This document shows positions 1-11,527 of a stretch of DNA of 25,484 nucleotides, piece after piece. Location: contig LSSL01007793.1 in the NCBI GenBank assembly GCA_001953115.1, positions 1 through 25,484 on the forward strand, in the 5' to 3' direction. The DNA is from Smittium mucronatum (Eukaryota; Kickxellomycota; Harpellomycetes; Harpellales; Legeriomycetaceae). Under the pieces are notes generated by a model. It worked only from the letters and a program-made list of their open reading frames with translations, was not told where the DNA came from and made no database searches. Both the position numbers and the translations under genes were made by a program. Position 1 is the stretch's first letter. Each line of letters opens with the position of its first letter.

Positions 1-397
1 GCATATGGTCAGAAATGTCGAGATTTTTGTTAGCAGTGCACCAGTTTTATCTTCCGCTGAGTCCGTCGTAAAATATATGGTCGATCATGCTCCCGATTTT
101 GCCTTTGTTATATCTAGAGCCAGGGGAATTCGTTACTTCAGCTTTTTGATGGCTCAATGCAAGCCTAGATCTAAAATTAATTGCACTTGGAACGTTCATA
201 TTGAAGTCTCCTAATATTATATATTTTTTAAATTTTTCCATTTGTGCTAAGCCAAAAATTCCATCTTTTGAATTTGTGCGCCTAATAACAGCGCTTGGTA
301 TGTGCACATTCGTTTCAAGCATGTCAAATGTCTTTCCATTTGAGTATTTTCCGCTTATAATCCCAGATATCCATTTTTGGGAAGCTTTATTATTCAT
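1..397 (-). pseudogene. LINE-type endonuclease (EEP domain) fragment, broken
   Basis: This is the C-terminal half of an endonuclease/exonuclease/phosphatase (EEP, APE-like) domain, the target-nicking nuclease that opens ORF2 of many non-LTR retrotransposons. The ORF from the ATG at 395-397 has the catalytic string GDFN at residues 63-66 and the SxIDHIF motif (SMIDHIF) at about 103-109. A TAA at 47-49 then stops it. The same frame continues past the stop to the window edge and reads ISDHM, which matches the final SDH motif of EEP enzymes, so the TAA is a premature stop inside the domain. About 100 N-terminal residues of a normal EEP domain are missing, and an in-frame TAA lies just upstream of the ATG. 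Whatever follows the domain (normally reverse transcriptase) lies outside the window. It is not expected to be active. A host EEP enzyme is possible, but the retroelement ORF next to it on the same strand favours a LINE. Confidence 0.6.
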
Positions 398-424
398 TAA
401 TTAATAGTCCTTATATGCCCCTGT

Positions 425-843
425 TTATAAAAGGTTATAAAAACCAATTTAAAAAAATACAAAAAAGTGAAAAATTTTCACCCAACTGCCCTCTGCCACC
501 GTAGCAGCTCCATACCTCGAGGGCATTGATTCAAGTGGGCTTGTTTATCAATTAAACTCTGGAGCTTAAGTGTTCGCGGCACGCAGACGCCAATCAGAAA
601 TTTGGCTGTTATCAGCACAAATTTATGATCGGCGGTGTCAGCTCGTAACTGACTTAAAGTATGTTTAGACTCCCCCTGAAGGAGTTTACCAACTATGCCC
701 AACCGGGATTCATTGAGATTAGAAAGTTGGATTTTTATGTCTGAGCCAATCGGTGCGGGTATGAACCGACGGCCGACCATCATATTTCGTTGTTTATCCC
801 ATCCCGAATTTCTACTACATAAAATTTGTAACATGGATGTCAA
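425..843 (-). repeat. Dispersed retroelement repeat, longest copy
   Basis: This block covers the 478-843 ORF plus about 50 bp after its stop. The trailing part, including the string ttataaaaaccaattt on the plus strand, is also found beside the copy at 10256-10377, so the repeat unit extends past the stop codon. The copy near 10.3 kb has about 13 extra bases between the tail and the stop. No poly(A) tail or target-site duplication is evident here. It is the longest of three copies in the window, all on the minus strand. Confidence 0.6.
478..843 (-). CDS. Retroelement-associated ORF, 121 codons, truncated
   Basis: An uninterrupted ORF of 121 codons, more GC-rich than its flanks. It has no membrane segment, signal peptide or motif I can name with certainty. 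The region upstream of the ATG (844 onward) drops to AT-rich non-coding sequence, so the ORF looks cut at its 5' end. Its last 19 codons (reading LNQCPRGMELL, then a stop) recur at 10320-10377 and, decayed, at 16996-17053, which makes it part of a dispersed repeat. It lies immediately upstream, on the same strand, of the broken EEP domain, the order expected for ORF1 then ORF2 of a LINE. My weak recollection is that EKA-like proteins of Blumeria, derived from LINE ORF1, have similar C-terminal regions. This is inference and the function is unknown. Confidence 0.45.
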   Translation of the reverse strand: MTSMLQILCSRNSGWDKQRNMMVGRRFIPAPIGSDIKIQLSNLNESRLGIVGKLLQGESKHTLSQLRADTADHKFVLITAKFLIGVCVPRTLKLQSLIDKQAHLNQCPRGMELLRWQRAVG

Positions 844-1256
844 CCTTTAACATTTACATTTAAAAATTTCATGTTTAGATATTCCTTGTTATATGGAAGA
901 CCCAGACTCTATATGTTTAAGTTTTAACTCCAACAAAAGATATTTCGTAAGATCCTTTAATCGCAAGAATGAAAACACCCAAACCCAAGATTTTCCTATA
1001 AAACTGTTGTGTAGAAAAGAAAAATAGTGAAAGTATTGAGTCTATAGTAATAAAAACTATATGAAAAATATTGATTCCACAAATAAGAAAACAGGAAATT
1101 GGCACATGATCGAAGGAGGGAATCGATTAAATAGGTATAGATGTTATGCTGATGCTACAAAGTTAAAGAAAAATAACACAAGGAAAAAAAAAGGATGCAT
1201 AATAGACTGCGAATAAAGCTGAAGTTCAGGCATAGGCTAGGAAGTGAGGAAAAGGT
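844..1256. other. Spacer between retroelement and SSU1-like A
   Basis: AT-rich, with no recognisable gene. A 62-codon minus-strand ORF at 917-1105 is hydrophobic but resembles nothing known to me and is probably chance. The 3' untranslated region of the transporter gene at 1257-2477 must lie here, but I see no diagnostic polyadenylation site. Confidence 0.5.
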
Positions 1257-2477
1257 CTATTCGGCGGATTCTAACTCTCTTTCCAAAACCTCCATTTCAT
1301 CTGTTCCAGGCTTAGGTTCAGGTTGAGGCTCTTGATCGACGTTATTATCGGTTGGGAAAGACTGAGGAGTTAAACAGGGAGCGACGAACATCTTAGTAGT
1401 ATAAATTCCCCGAAGAGTAAAAAACATGCAATAAAACCATAAGATAGTGAGACTAATTGTGAGAACAGCTCCAAAAATTTTAAATCCTCTGTTTTGAAGC
1501 AGAGTGGCTAAAGTATTTGTAGAGGAAATAAATACACCAAGTGGGAAAGTAAGCCCCCACCATCCAATATTGAACTTGACTTCGTTGTGGGCGAGTCCGT
1601 AAATCACACAGGCTACTGCCATAGATAACCAGAAAATTCCAAATCCCCAAATCACCAAACCCATTAGTGTACCACCAGCTTCAGCCACCTTACTTATCAT
1701 ATCAACAGGAACAAATTCTTTTCCGGTGGCATTGAATAATTTGGTTGAAGTAATGCCCATGTTGAGTATACCAAAAGAACCCTGACCTAGGGGGCCCAAA
1801 GGTAAAAAAACAGAAATTAGCAACTCAGGCGGCGGCAGTTTATAAATGACAGTTTTAGAGTAGTAGAAAGCGATGATACACATTGATAGGGGGAAACCGA
1901 GGCCCCAAATTAAATACGACAAAATGAGAACTAGCTTAGCTCTTTCATATTCGAGAACAGATGCGACGACAGAGCCGGTTGCGGCAGTAACCACAGCGGG
2001 CACTATAGGGAGGAGCCAAGTTGTATACATAGTTTCCATAGAGTGCTTCTGGATAGCCAATTTGAAAAACGGAACCACAAGGACACTAAACAACATGAAA
2101 GCCACATCAATAAAATACAAGACGAAAGCCAAGTTGGGAGCCCAATGGTACTGCTCTTTTGGAAACATAAACACGACACTGTTTACAATTGTAGCCAGAC
2201 CCATAGGCATGGTTCCAATAAACATACTTTGGCCGGGATGACAAAGCAAAAGATTGATGGTGTAGGGAAAAACAGTATATCTTATGACAGAGATGACAAA
2301 AAAGGATATAAAAAGTATACAATTGAGTGCGAAGAATATTTTTCCTAATGTGTGGCAGCCATGAAACTGGTATGGAGTAGTATATATCAGAATACCAGTA
2401 ATACCAGTACCCATAGTAACACTAAACCAAGAAGGCGCAAAATTCTTTATAATATCGGGAAAAGATTTTCTCTTCAT
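1257..2477 (-). CDS. SSU1: SSU1-like sulfite efflux transporter A (TDT/SLAC1 superfamily)
   Basis: Predicted plasma-membrane anion exporter of the tellurite-resistance/dicarboxylate transporter (TDT) family (Pfam SLAC1 type). Fungal members are Ssu1 (sulfite efflux) and Mae1 (malate uptake). The 406-residue product has about ten hydrophobic segments, near residues 17-36, 46-67, 83-105, 114-138, 153-175, 181-206, 221-243, 264-293, 302-322 and 331-358. Family strings visible are PSWFSVTMGTGI near the N-terminus, HPGQSMF (80-86), LPPPE followed by FLPLGPLGQGSFGI (about 214-237) and FNIGWWGLTFPLGVF (302-316). These match Ssu1-type proteins of Pezizomycotina better than Mae1. The C-terminus is an acidic, proline-rich tail of about 35 residues, presumably cytosolic. 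Length is close to the family norm (yeast Ssu1 is 458). The gene has no introns and the start ATG has A at -3. It is a divergent paralogue of the gene at 22899-24047. Sulfite as substrate is inferred from the family, not shown. Confidence 0.9.
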   Translation of the reverse strand: MKRKSFPDIIKNFAPSWFSVTMGTGITGILIYTTPYQFHGCHTLGKIFFALNCILFISFFVISVIRYTVFPYTINLLLCHPGQSMFIGTMPMGLATIVNSVVFMFPKEQYHWAPNLAFVLYFIDVAFMLFSVLVVPFFKLAIQKHSMETMYTTWLLPIVPAVVTAATGSVVASVLEYERAKLVLILSYLIWGLGFPLSMCIIAFYYSKTVIYKLPPPELLISVFLPLGPLGQGSFGILNMGITSTKLFNATGKEFVPVDMISKVAEAGGTLMGLVIWGFGIFWLSMAVACVIYGLAHNEVKFNIGWWGLTFPLGVFISSTNTLATLLQNRGFKIFGAVLTISLTILWFYCMFFTLRGIYTTKMFVAPCLTPQSFPTDNNVDQEPQPEPKPGTDEMEVLERELESAE

Positions 2478-3670
2478 CTTAGATAACTATAAATCAGAAA
2501 AGTTTGATTATTGAAGGTGGGAATAGCTCTATAAGTCGCTTGAATTATTATAAGATCGATCGTAGAGCACACGTACGTATGAAGATAAATTCAAGAATAT
2601 CCACAAAAGGTATAACAAAGAAAACAAGAAATATATAATACGTCAGTATTGTCAGCCTAATCCTTCTATAAAAAAAATATAAAAACTAATTTGTAGGTGA
2701 AACAAGGGTGTGAATATTAAAAAATTGTATAACAGAGCACAAATGCTTCGGTAGAATAGGTCAAAGTCGACTATAATTGTTATTACATTGGGTACAGGGA
2801 CTTCTTTTATATTAGTAAAGTCCTATGGCGAGTCTATAAACAAATCGAAATATTTTTTTTGCTAATTTCACAGAAAAAATGTAGTGGGCCCCTCATAGCG
2901 TTTTCATTAGCTGTGGATTCGTCTACAAAGTTTGGTAGAGTTAAGAAGATTATTTGGATTAGTGAAACAACTAATATTTTCACCTTAGTTGCATATTTGT
3001 AATTACAATCAATGTTCTCATCATGGATACAGAAATAACTAATCACAGCGATTTCCCAAATCGGCAAATCTTCCCAATTTTCTATTTTTTTAGCTCGAAA
3101 AGGACAAAGAATCATTTATTACCTATCATTCCATTGACTACTTTGAAAATAAAAGCATTACCTATTAAATCCCTCATCACCGCAACTAAAACTGAATTCT
3201 ATTCACCAAAATTAAAAATATCTTTTTATTCAATTGCTGTCAACAAAATATTATTATCAAATAGGAATGCAAGAAAGTTGCAAATTGGGGATCAATAAAA
3301 ATTTGAGTCCTGAAATGGTATAATGATCTATCTGCTTTCTTAACGGCCGAATTTTCCAAAATACGGGATACATTTAAAGCACGTTTTTATATTTGCCAGT
3401 GTTTGAAATAACCTTCTAGGGAAAATATCATGATTTCGGGATTATTTGCATTCTGAAATTACCCATTGCTATTTGGTTTCAAAAAGAAAAATTATACACA
3501 TTATATTTTTATTGGTTGATCAAATTAGATTGCTTGTACTATTTTTTCTAGGCAAAAACCTAGTGGATAGCCCGTGAAAAAAACCAGGCCTAATTGGTGA
3601 AAATTAGCAATAGATATGTATACTTTTTTTCAAAGATAAATTGGTGATAAAGTATTAGCCACATCATTTA
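2478..3670. other. 5' flank of SSU1-like A, no convincing gene
   Basis: The promoter of the minus-strand transporter should lie at about 2478-2800. Short palindromes gatcgatc (about 2555-2562) and acgtacgt are visible near 2550-2580 but cannot be assigned to a factor. Overlapping ORFs of about 90 codons on both strands at 2834-3298 resemble no family I know and overlap each other, so I leave them uncalled. Confidence 0.4.
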
Positions 3671-4097
3671 ATGTCGCTGGGCTCACGTAGACAAATAATT
3701 CGTTATGGATTGATTAAGATTGCTTTTTTTTATTTGCGTAATGTGGAGAGCATAGTCTCTGGTGTTTGCCGCAAATTTTACTCTTATATTTGTAAAATGA
3801 ACTTTGCAACAACGGTACAATTTCCGAGGGGGATTTTTTTTGGCCAGGGCTTGTATGGAATTGCTGGAGTACCCCACAAAAAATAGATCTCTTCTACGCC
3901 ACAGAACAATTGATACCCACCGAGTTTCAATTAAGCCTACGAAACCCTACTACGCCAAAAACATAGTAATTGGTTGGGCACAAGATTATATGCTATTATT
4001 ACTCCGTACCTCCGCATATATAAAAAATGTATATTTGATGGAAGCTGGGTTAATAATCGATTTTAATCCTCATATGTTAAAAGTTCATAGATTTTAG
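3671..4097 (+). pseudogene. Possible frameshifted ORF relic, unknown
   Basis: Two overlapping plus-strand ORFs in different frames (3671-3886 and 3804-4097) lie in a less AT-rich patch. A run of eight T at 3834-3841 falls in the overlap, where a slip would pass from one frame to the other and give roughly 140 codons. The second ORF has ordinary, mixed amino-acid composition, unlike the Lys/Asn/Ile/Phe-rich chance ORFs of the AT-rich core. I recognise no domain. It could be a decayed host gene, a transposon relic or chance. Confidence 0.25.
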
Positions 4098-7000
4098 GAC
4101 AGGAATACTTTAAAAAAATAAATCTATAACGTTTCCAATTCGCATCTGAATAGAAATCTGAAAATAGAAAACAAAAATATCATCATTAAGAGTAAGCATA
4201 TAGTACGCGCTGAATATACTAGAGAAAATAATATAACACCTTTTTAATATTTTGATATCACACTCTTTGATATTAGGGGCATTTTCATTGATTATTAGTT
4301 TAGTTTTTCTTTTCTTTTCCACATATCATTTTTTTAGACTCATAAACGGTCTGAAATTCATTCGCTAAATTATGCACGTTGTGTAAAGATAAAAAAGTGA
4401 TTTTTTCTGGAACGTAATTTGAAACTCAACGATTTCGATTTGCATCAGAGATCATTCATTCAGCGATGTCGTATCGATAAAGTTAATTGTTTTTATCAGG
4501 GCTAAACTTCTGAAATGAAACTTATTTAAAAGATTTACACTTTCCTTCAGCTCTCGCATAAGTGAGTTTTACATAATACTAGAATTATTTGGTTAAGGAT
4601 AAACTTCTACTTATAGATTGAATACCAATAAACTGAGTTAATATGATGGTATTTAAAAATTGAAAAATTTTAATTGTAACCATTCACTGCATTATGTTTT
4701 TGAAAATGTAAATGTTCACTTATCTATTAATACTTGTATAAGACACCGGGATTACAGATATACATAAAATACTGTCAAGTCCAATGGTTATTTTGAATAA
4801 AATATTCTTCAGCGATTTATTATAAAAAAAATTACATTAATTCTAAATCCTATCCACAATTCATCTGTATTGCAATTATCAAATAAATCTCGCTAAGAGA
4901 GGGTTACTACTTTCAAATGCTATATACAAATTCATCAATAAAAATAATACTGAGATTACTAATTGTGGTTAAGGTACAGATCCCCCGATGATCCATATAG
5001 GCTACTTTTAAATAGCTATTGGGTAGATACGGTCATACTAAATCATGATAAACAAAGTGCCAAGATATATCCTAAATTTGTCAGCACTAGTAAACTTAGG
5101 CTCCGAAAAAAACAATTTCCTCATATGTAGTGCTCATTTCAAGCAGCAGATAATTGGTCCTTTTAGAATCGAAAGCACTTGCAGTTTTTATTTGTGCTTT
5201 CTTCCAACTTTTATATAAAAGCTACCATAATTAACCCAATTAGTAAAAAATGCTTCAAAGTATGTTCTTTTATTGACAGAAAATTGAATGCAATTTATGT
5301 AATATAGATTATGGGAGGTCTATATGACGTAATGATTTTCACCAGTAAACAATTAACTCATAACATTCTCAATGTGCAAACTGAATAAACTTGTATCCTG
5401 GGAAGACTTGATATCAACTACTTACAAAAAGAGTTGATAATTTTGAAAACGAAAAAAAAATCACATTCTCCTTTTTAAACCCCTATAAATTTCGTTTAAG
5501 GACATCCTTCTCACCTCCAACAAAAAAAATATGGCCAATGTTTATATTTGTTTTTTACCAACAAATATATAGAATTAATTTGTCCAATTCAACTACAAAT
5601 TTAAATTCATTGCCTAAACAATATACCACTTTTCAACCTTGACCTTCCATAAATACTTTAACTAAGCCAATAGGCAATAAAGTTTTTTAATTCGCGACTC
5701 TCATCGCTCCGAAATATCAAAAAATCGGTATCATCAAGTGTTATTATTTTAATTTCCTTTCTCGAGCCGACTTTTGTTTTCCAATTAATTTCCTAACTGA
5801 ATCGCCTACATGGGTTATATTTAATAATATTATTTATAGGTGATAACCAATAATAATAAAACATAAAATTCTTTCAATTTGAGGTTTTTACATTGGTTAT
5901 CTATTTCTGTGAAAATTGTTTGTTTTAGCTTGAAGTTTCTGCAACATGCATATAGGCGAGAAAACAACAGAGGGACATGCATTTCATAGTAAAGCTAATT
6001 CAACAACACATCTTTTTCTCGACACCTTAAGGTACTAGCATTCCAACAATTTGAAAATATCTTGTCTTATATTCAAATTAGCAGGCGTAAATTTAATAAA
6101 ACCAACGCTTTTTGTCTGATCATTTTTTTAAAAAATATCTGACATGCAAAGTTTCAGATCTTTTCTTTAAAAAAAAAATCCAAAGAAAAATCTAAATAAA
6201 ATTATAGTGAAAATCTGTTGTTATCTCAAAACTATTCACCTTCACAAAATCTAAAAAATATCGAATAGTATTGTTCTAAAACCCCGCATTTTTACGCATT
6301 TGGATTTATTTGTGGTGATTAGTCGAAATTGTGAAGCCATAAATAGCTCTTATGATTATTGATCATCATTGGTTTAAAGTTAATGGTTTAAAATTTTCAA
6401 GATAATGTGCAACTACAATCCCAGAAAAATGCTATCTCTGATATTTTACTTTATAGCTGGATAATTGGATATTTTCTTTATTTTTTTCGAATATCTTTAG
6501 AAAAATGAAAAAAATTTATTGTCGCTTGAAACTTGTTTTATAATATATTTAGTAGTTCCACAAAATAACCTTTATTAATGTAAATGTTTATAAAATAAGG
6601 CTTCAAAATGTATTTTTTTACCAGTTTAAATCATTATTTGCGCGTTCCATACTGGGTAATATTTGAAAATTTATAGGTGTACTAGTAACTTATCTATCTG
6701 AAAATCAACACTCAGCATATAGAATTTTTAAAAGAATCAGGGATTTTTGTGATTATCAGGGAAAGGAACTAATTTTCTATTGTGAATACCATTTCTACAT
6801 AAACACAATAAGCAAATACGACATTTTATTTGTACCTTAGAGGAAAAATAGCTGGCTTTAAAAGTTTCTCATGGGTATTTACAAGTTAAAATTCATTTAA
6901 AGCAATGGAGTATCTCAAAGAATGTTTAAAAAACTCTCGCACTTACCCAGAGACTAGCCATAAAGAATAATAGGATATTTTAAAGCGACATTTTTATGTC

Positions 7001-10000
7001 GAGAGTATAAGTAAAAGCTCTCTTTTTAATTAGAAAACACTGTTAACTAAACAACAAAAATTTAAGATGATTCAAAATTAATTAAATTCTAGATATGTTA
7101 GAGCATTTTTGAAATTTTTTAAATAGATACTTTCCATAAAGACTAAATTGTATTCTTCTGTGTTATTCATTGGTATGTTGAAACGTTTATTAATTTTTGT
7201 CATTAAAATATAAATTAAAGAAAAATAAATTATTTGGAATTGTTAAAAAGCGGCGAATGATTGGAATATAATTTAGAGTCGGAGTTTTTAATTTTGTTTT
7301 ATTAGAATTTTATGAAAATTTATAGCCATATTTGAACCCAATTTTTAAAAGTAAGTAAATTAATGGAAAATTAATTTACTCAATATTTTTATTTTTATTT
7401 TTATATAAAAATTTATCTGAAATTTTATTCTTATTTTAAAATACACATTTAGATTCGATCTGAAGATTGGTTTAAATAAATTTTATAATATGTTTATTTT
7501 CATAACTTGGATATTAACCTAAAATTTTTAAGAATCAATACATTAAGCAACAAAAAAATTGATTCTAATTCGAATTTTATTTTTGTAAATATTACTATTA
7601 TCATTCTTAGTAAACCTTCATGTTATAGATGAGACCTTTAATAGTAACTATAAAATAGATTTTTTTTAAAAAAAGCTCATTTAATTGTAAATTTCTAAAT
7701 TTTAGAAAATATTTTATTGAAATTAATCGTGACTTTTGTTTTTTCTGTAGAGATGATCTTGAAAATAATTTAATAATATTTTTATTTAAATAAGATAGAA
7801 AAGTATTAGGTATTTTTCAAATGGTTGAATTTCTTAATAATATCCAATAGCCAATTTAAAATTTATGCAAATTTATCATATTTCATTTTGTAATTTTTTT
7901 ATAAAAAAAATGTGTGCTTAAATTTTTTTTATAACTGTTTCAAGTATTTAAAATTCAAAAGAGTAAAAAAATTATTTTTTATTTATAACTACAAATAGAT
8001 AAAAAAATAAAAGGAAAATTGGATGTCATAAACTTGAAATAATTATTAATTAATAAAAAGACAAGTATAAACAAATTATTTGTATTAAACTTGAAACCTA
8101 TTTTAACGAGATAAATTAAATTCTTAACCTCCCAAATTTCTTTTTTAATTTAAAAATTTGCCATATATTAAATATTTAAAAATGATTGAATATGGCTTAT
8201 ATTAAAGAATGATTTACATATCTAGTTTTTTTCTCGTATAATATAATTTGAAGTGAAAAAAGCCATTAATTTAATAAATAAAGAAAATTAATAGCATATT
8301 TAACAACATGGAGAAGTGCTATAAAAAAATAAAAAGAATTTATAAATATAAATAGGTATCAATATTGGTAATTTTTTTTATAGATATGCCAATATATTAT
8401 ATTTTATACAACAAATAATAGTTTTTTTTACAAGTTTTTCGGTTTTAAAACAATATTTAAAAGCAAGAATCATTGAATTTTGGATATGTTTACGCAAAAA
8501 AAGACTTGAATACTTAAAATTAATCCAATTCAATAATGAGACATATTTCATATATCCCAATTTAAACATCCCATTAATTTATTTTGTTTTGGGGGGGTTT
8601 TTTTATTACTTAAGAATATTTAATACTGAATTTTGGAATGTTTTATTATATTTATTGAGTGTAAAATATTTTTTTTTGAATAAATGAGGGTCTTGAAATT
8701 GAATAATTCGATTTTTTAGCCAATATACCCCAAAACCAAATATAAAATTAAAATAGAAAAATAAAAAAATCTTATCTTAAAACTTAATATTTTCGGTTCT
8801 ATAATAATCCATATCGTATTATTCTATTTGTAACATTTTTTTATAAATTATTATTTTTAGAACATTTAGGGAAACTCCGGCTATTTATTATAATTTTTTA
8901 AAATAACGCTACTCGTGAGATAATCATTTTATTATCAAAATTAATATTTTGATAAGACTTTTTTATTTTATTTTATTTTATTATCCACTGGAAGATAAAA
9001 ATTATGAAAAAATTAGAACCTATCACCATAATCAGAAGATACAGCAATTATATATACATATTTTAAAACATTAAAATATTATCGAGTGATTTTTTTTCAA
9101 AAAATAAAATTTACTTAGTAATTTCCGAGTTTACATGAATTAAACTACATCGAAACTTTTATCGTTAATTTTATTTATGAAATATGACAGAGTAATGACG
9201 GATATCCCAGTTTTCGGAATTTCAGCTATCAAATTATCTTAATAAAAAAAATCTTATTTAAAATTTTTTTTTTTTTTAGATTTAAATAATTCAAATTATT
9301 TTTTGGGTGAAAATTAAATTAAAGTTCCAAAAATTTATAAAATAATTACTAAAACTTCATTTATAAAAAAATAACTAGATCAAATTATTTTTTATTGGAA
9401 TTTAGCATATTTTTTTTCTGTGCCACTATTTATAATTGCCATAACATTTAACTAAAACTCTAATTTTTATTTTTTGAAATTTTTATATAAATTTTTTTTC
9501 TCTATTCAATTTTTCAATTTAAATTTACAAGTTATATTAAATTTTGATTATTTTTTGTATTATTAAATCATTTATATAATATTAATTATTAATAATAAAT
9601 TGATATAGTTTTGAATTTAATAATTTGATTTTGAAATAATAGATTAAATTCAAAAAAAGTATACCAAATTTTCATTAAATTGTAAAAAAAATTCATTTTA
9701 ATAACATTTTGCGCCTCATCAAATAATAAATTAATCTATTAAGATTTTATGTTTAATTTATCTGAATATTCCGGAAAAAAATATCATAGATTAAAAAATT
9801 TTGCATTCAGAAAAATATTTCAGATTTTATATTCGCAAGTCATCTTTAGCAACAAATTCCAATAAAATTATATAAAATTTTATCGAAAATTTCCCATATT
9901 ATAAAAATTTATCTTTTATATTTTATTTTCAGTTCTAAATATTTCAGATGAAATTTTCGTTCTTTCTCAATTAGTATAGTTTACTAAAAATATGTGAATT

Positions 10001-10255
10001 TTTTTATCGAAAAAGTCTCCAGTTCAAAAAAATATTTGCTAGAATGAATTGAATGGCGTTTTTTTTTTAATCAAGTAGTTTATTGAATTGATAAAAAAAA
10101 ATAATAGCTCAGATAAAAAAAAAATTATCCTTAAAAGTGACTAAAAATATTTAATCAAAATTATAAAAAAATAATATGTATAATATCTTATTTTTATGAT
10201 TTCACCAGAAAATAAGGGGGTTTTTTTTTTTTTCGGGAAATTTATTTTAAAGCCA
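4098..10255. other. AT-rich non-coding region, left part
   Basis: About 6.2 kb without a credible gene. AT content rises rightward: sampled 60-base rows around 7.9 kb and 9.5 kb hold only about 5-12% G+C. The sequence is dominated by A and T runs and short AT words. The few ORFs (for example 8378-8569, minus) are Phe/Ile/Lys/Asn-rich and look like chance. A perfect hairpin (7354-7380) and a G7 run next to T7 (8591-8604) are listed separately or in the findings. Confidence 0.6.
7354..7380. repeat. Perfect 11-bp hairpin, 5-nt loop
   Basis: agtaaattaat at 7354-7364 is followed by ggaaa and then the exact reverse complement at 7370-7380. The arms contain only two G/C pairs, so the structure may be chance in AT-rich DNA or a relic of a mobile-element end. 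No neighbouring gene would use it. Confidence 0.5.
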
Positions 10256-10377
10256 ATAAAAAGTTATAAAAACCAATTTAAAAAAAATTAAAAAAAGTGA
10301 AAAATTTTCAAAAAATTTGTCACCCTACTCCCCTCTGCCGCTCTAGCAGCTCCATACCTCGAGGACATTGGTTCAAG
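10256..10377 (-). repeat. 5'-truncated copy of the 478-843 repeat
   Basis: The plus-strand sequence here closely matches 425-535: the tail ttataaaaaccaattt, then gtgaaaaattttca, then the complement of the last codons of the ORF. On the minus strand it reads LNQCPRGMELLERQRGVG and a TGA at 10320-10322, against LNQCPRGMELLRWQRAVG and TGA in the longer copy. Homology stops abruptly upstream, which is the 5' truncation typical of non-LTR retroposition. It ends 46 bp left of the inverted-repeat element at 10424-11527. Confidence 0.65.
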
Positions 10378-10423
10378 AATGGCACAAAATAAGAGTTAAA
10401 ATTATTAATTTTCCGACAAAATA

Positions 10424-10535
10424 CACCTTTTCAGGACCAAATTTGAAAATGGTAACACCAATTAAAAAAAAAGTACAATCAAATATAAAAAAAGCAAAAA
10501 TGAATTCGAAAAAATTAAGTTCAATTTGGGAAGAG
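10424..10535 (+). repeat. Left terminal inverted repeat
   Basis: A 112-bp arm. The outer 20 bases match the right arm exactly and the inner boundary is caatttgggaagag. The middle is A-rich and aligns to the longer right arm only with gaps. Confidence 0.65.
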
Positions 10536-11393
10536 TTGATTTTTTTTGTGTTTTTATTAGGAATTTGCTTCAAAAGAACTATTTTTAACATCATTTTTTG
10601 ACATGGATTAGATATTAGAAACTTTGTTTTATATTTTACCTCATAATTTTATTCATTGGGCTAATTACTAGCTAGACTAGAATGGATCTTAGGATAAAGG
10701 CAAGTTTATGTTTTTTATGCAAGAAATAAATAAAGTTGATTTATTTTTTTTACGTTTTTCTAAGTTTATATTTCTTTTATGAATTACAGTTGGTAGCAAA
10801 AAACTCAATCAAAAATTCTCCATTTTGGTTAAATTACAGAATTATCCTTTAAGAAACACTTTAAAAAAATAAACTTTCTAAAAGTTACTGTAAATTTATA
10901 GCATAAAAATTGAGGTTATAACAAAAATGCACCAGTTATTTGTATTAAATTTTTCATAATGGGTATATCCTAAATTTTACTGAAAGCTCAATAAATTTGG
11001 TATGCTCAGTTATTTAGAAAAACTAAAAAAATATTTCATGTTAAAGCCCTTTAAATGAAGATTTGGTTGCAGTTTTGACCTGTTTAATAGTATTTTGTTT
11101 ATTTTTTACTAGTCTGTTAGCACTATTTGTGCCTTAATAGGCATATAACTCTTTAAATTTATCCAAATAGCAATTGCAGAGCTGAGATTTATTGATAATA
11201 AAAGTTTTGGAAATTTTAATTTTACGCAAATTTTACACCATTTATTTGCATAGTGTCTGTATTATCCAAAAGTACATCCTTTAAATTTTAATAAACTTAC
11301 ACGAAAATTATTTGTTGAATGTTTTTGAAAAGATAATTATAATGGGTACACTTATATAAACTATTGAATGTCAGCGATACGTAATTTAGTATT

Positions 11394-11527
11394 CTCTTCC
11401 CAAATTGGAATTACTTTTTTTGTATTTGATTGAACTTTTTTCCAACCAATTTTTACTTTTTTTTTAATTGATTTGACTTTTATCTAATACATTTTTACTT
11501 TTTTTCGAATTTGGTCCTGAAAAGGTG
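11394..11527 (-). repeat. Right terminal inverted repeat
   Basis: A 134-bp arm, the reverse complement of the left arm with about 20 extra bases. Read on the minus strand it contains loosely repeated units around AAAAAAAGT, which suggests the length difference arose by slippage or internal duplication in A-rich DNA. Confidence 0.65.

Larger units (their letters stand above)
10424..11527. mobile_element. TA-flanked terminal-inverted-repeat element, about 1.1 kb (MITE-like)
   Basis: The ends are inverted copies of each other. The outer 20 bases, CACCTTTTCAGGACCAAATT, are identical on the two arms, and similarity continues with gaps to a shared caatttgggaagag at the inner edges (10522-10535 and complement at 11394-11407). 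Both ends are flanked by TA (10422-10423 and 11528-11529), the target duplication of the Tc1/mariner/pogo superfamily. The interior has no transposase ORF; the ORFs at 10368-10601 run out of the terminal repeat and are Lys-rich chance frames. A non-autonomous DNA transposon is the simplest reading. With a single copy in the window, a chance or locally duplicated inverted repeat cannot be excluded. Confidence 0.6.

Noticed and set aside
1873..2348. ORFs of 71-122 codons opposite or beside the transporter frame
   Set aside because: Shadow frames of the well-supported SSU1-like gene at 1257-2477.
2834..3298. Overlapping ORFs of about 90 codons on both strands
   Set aside because: No recognised domain, mutually overlapping, and similar in size to chance ORFs; nothing decides between strands.
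8378..8569. 63-codon minus-strand ORF
   Set aside because: Low-complexity composition in extremely AT-rich DNA, with no recognised similarity and no upstream signals.
10368..10601. Plus- and minus-strand ORFs of 73-77 codons
   Set aside because: They overlap fully on opposite strands, run through the left terminal repeat and the truncated retroelement tail, and have the Lys/Asn/Ile/Phe composition of AT-rich chance frames.
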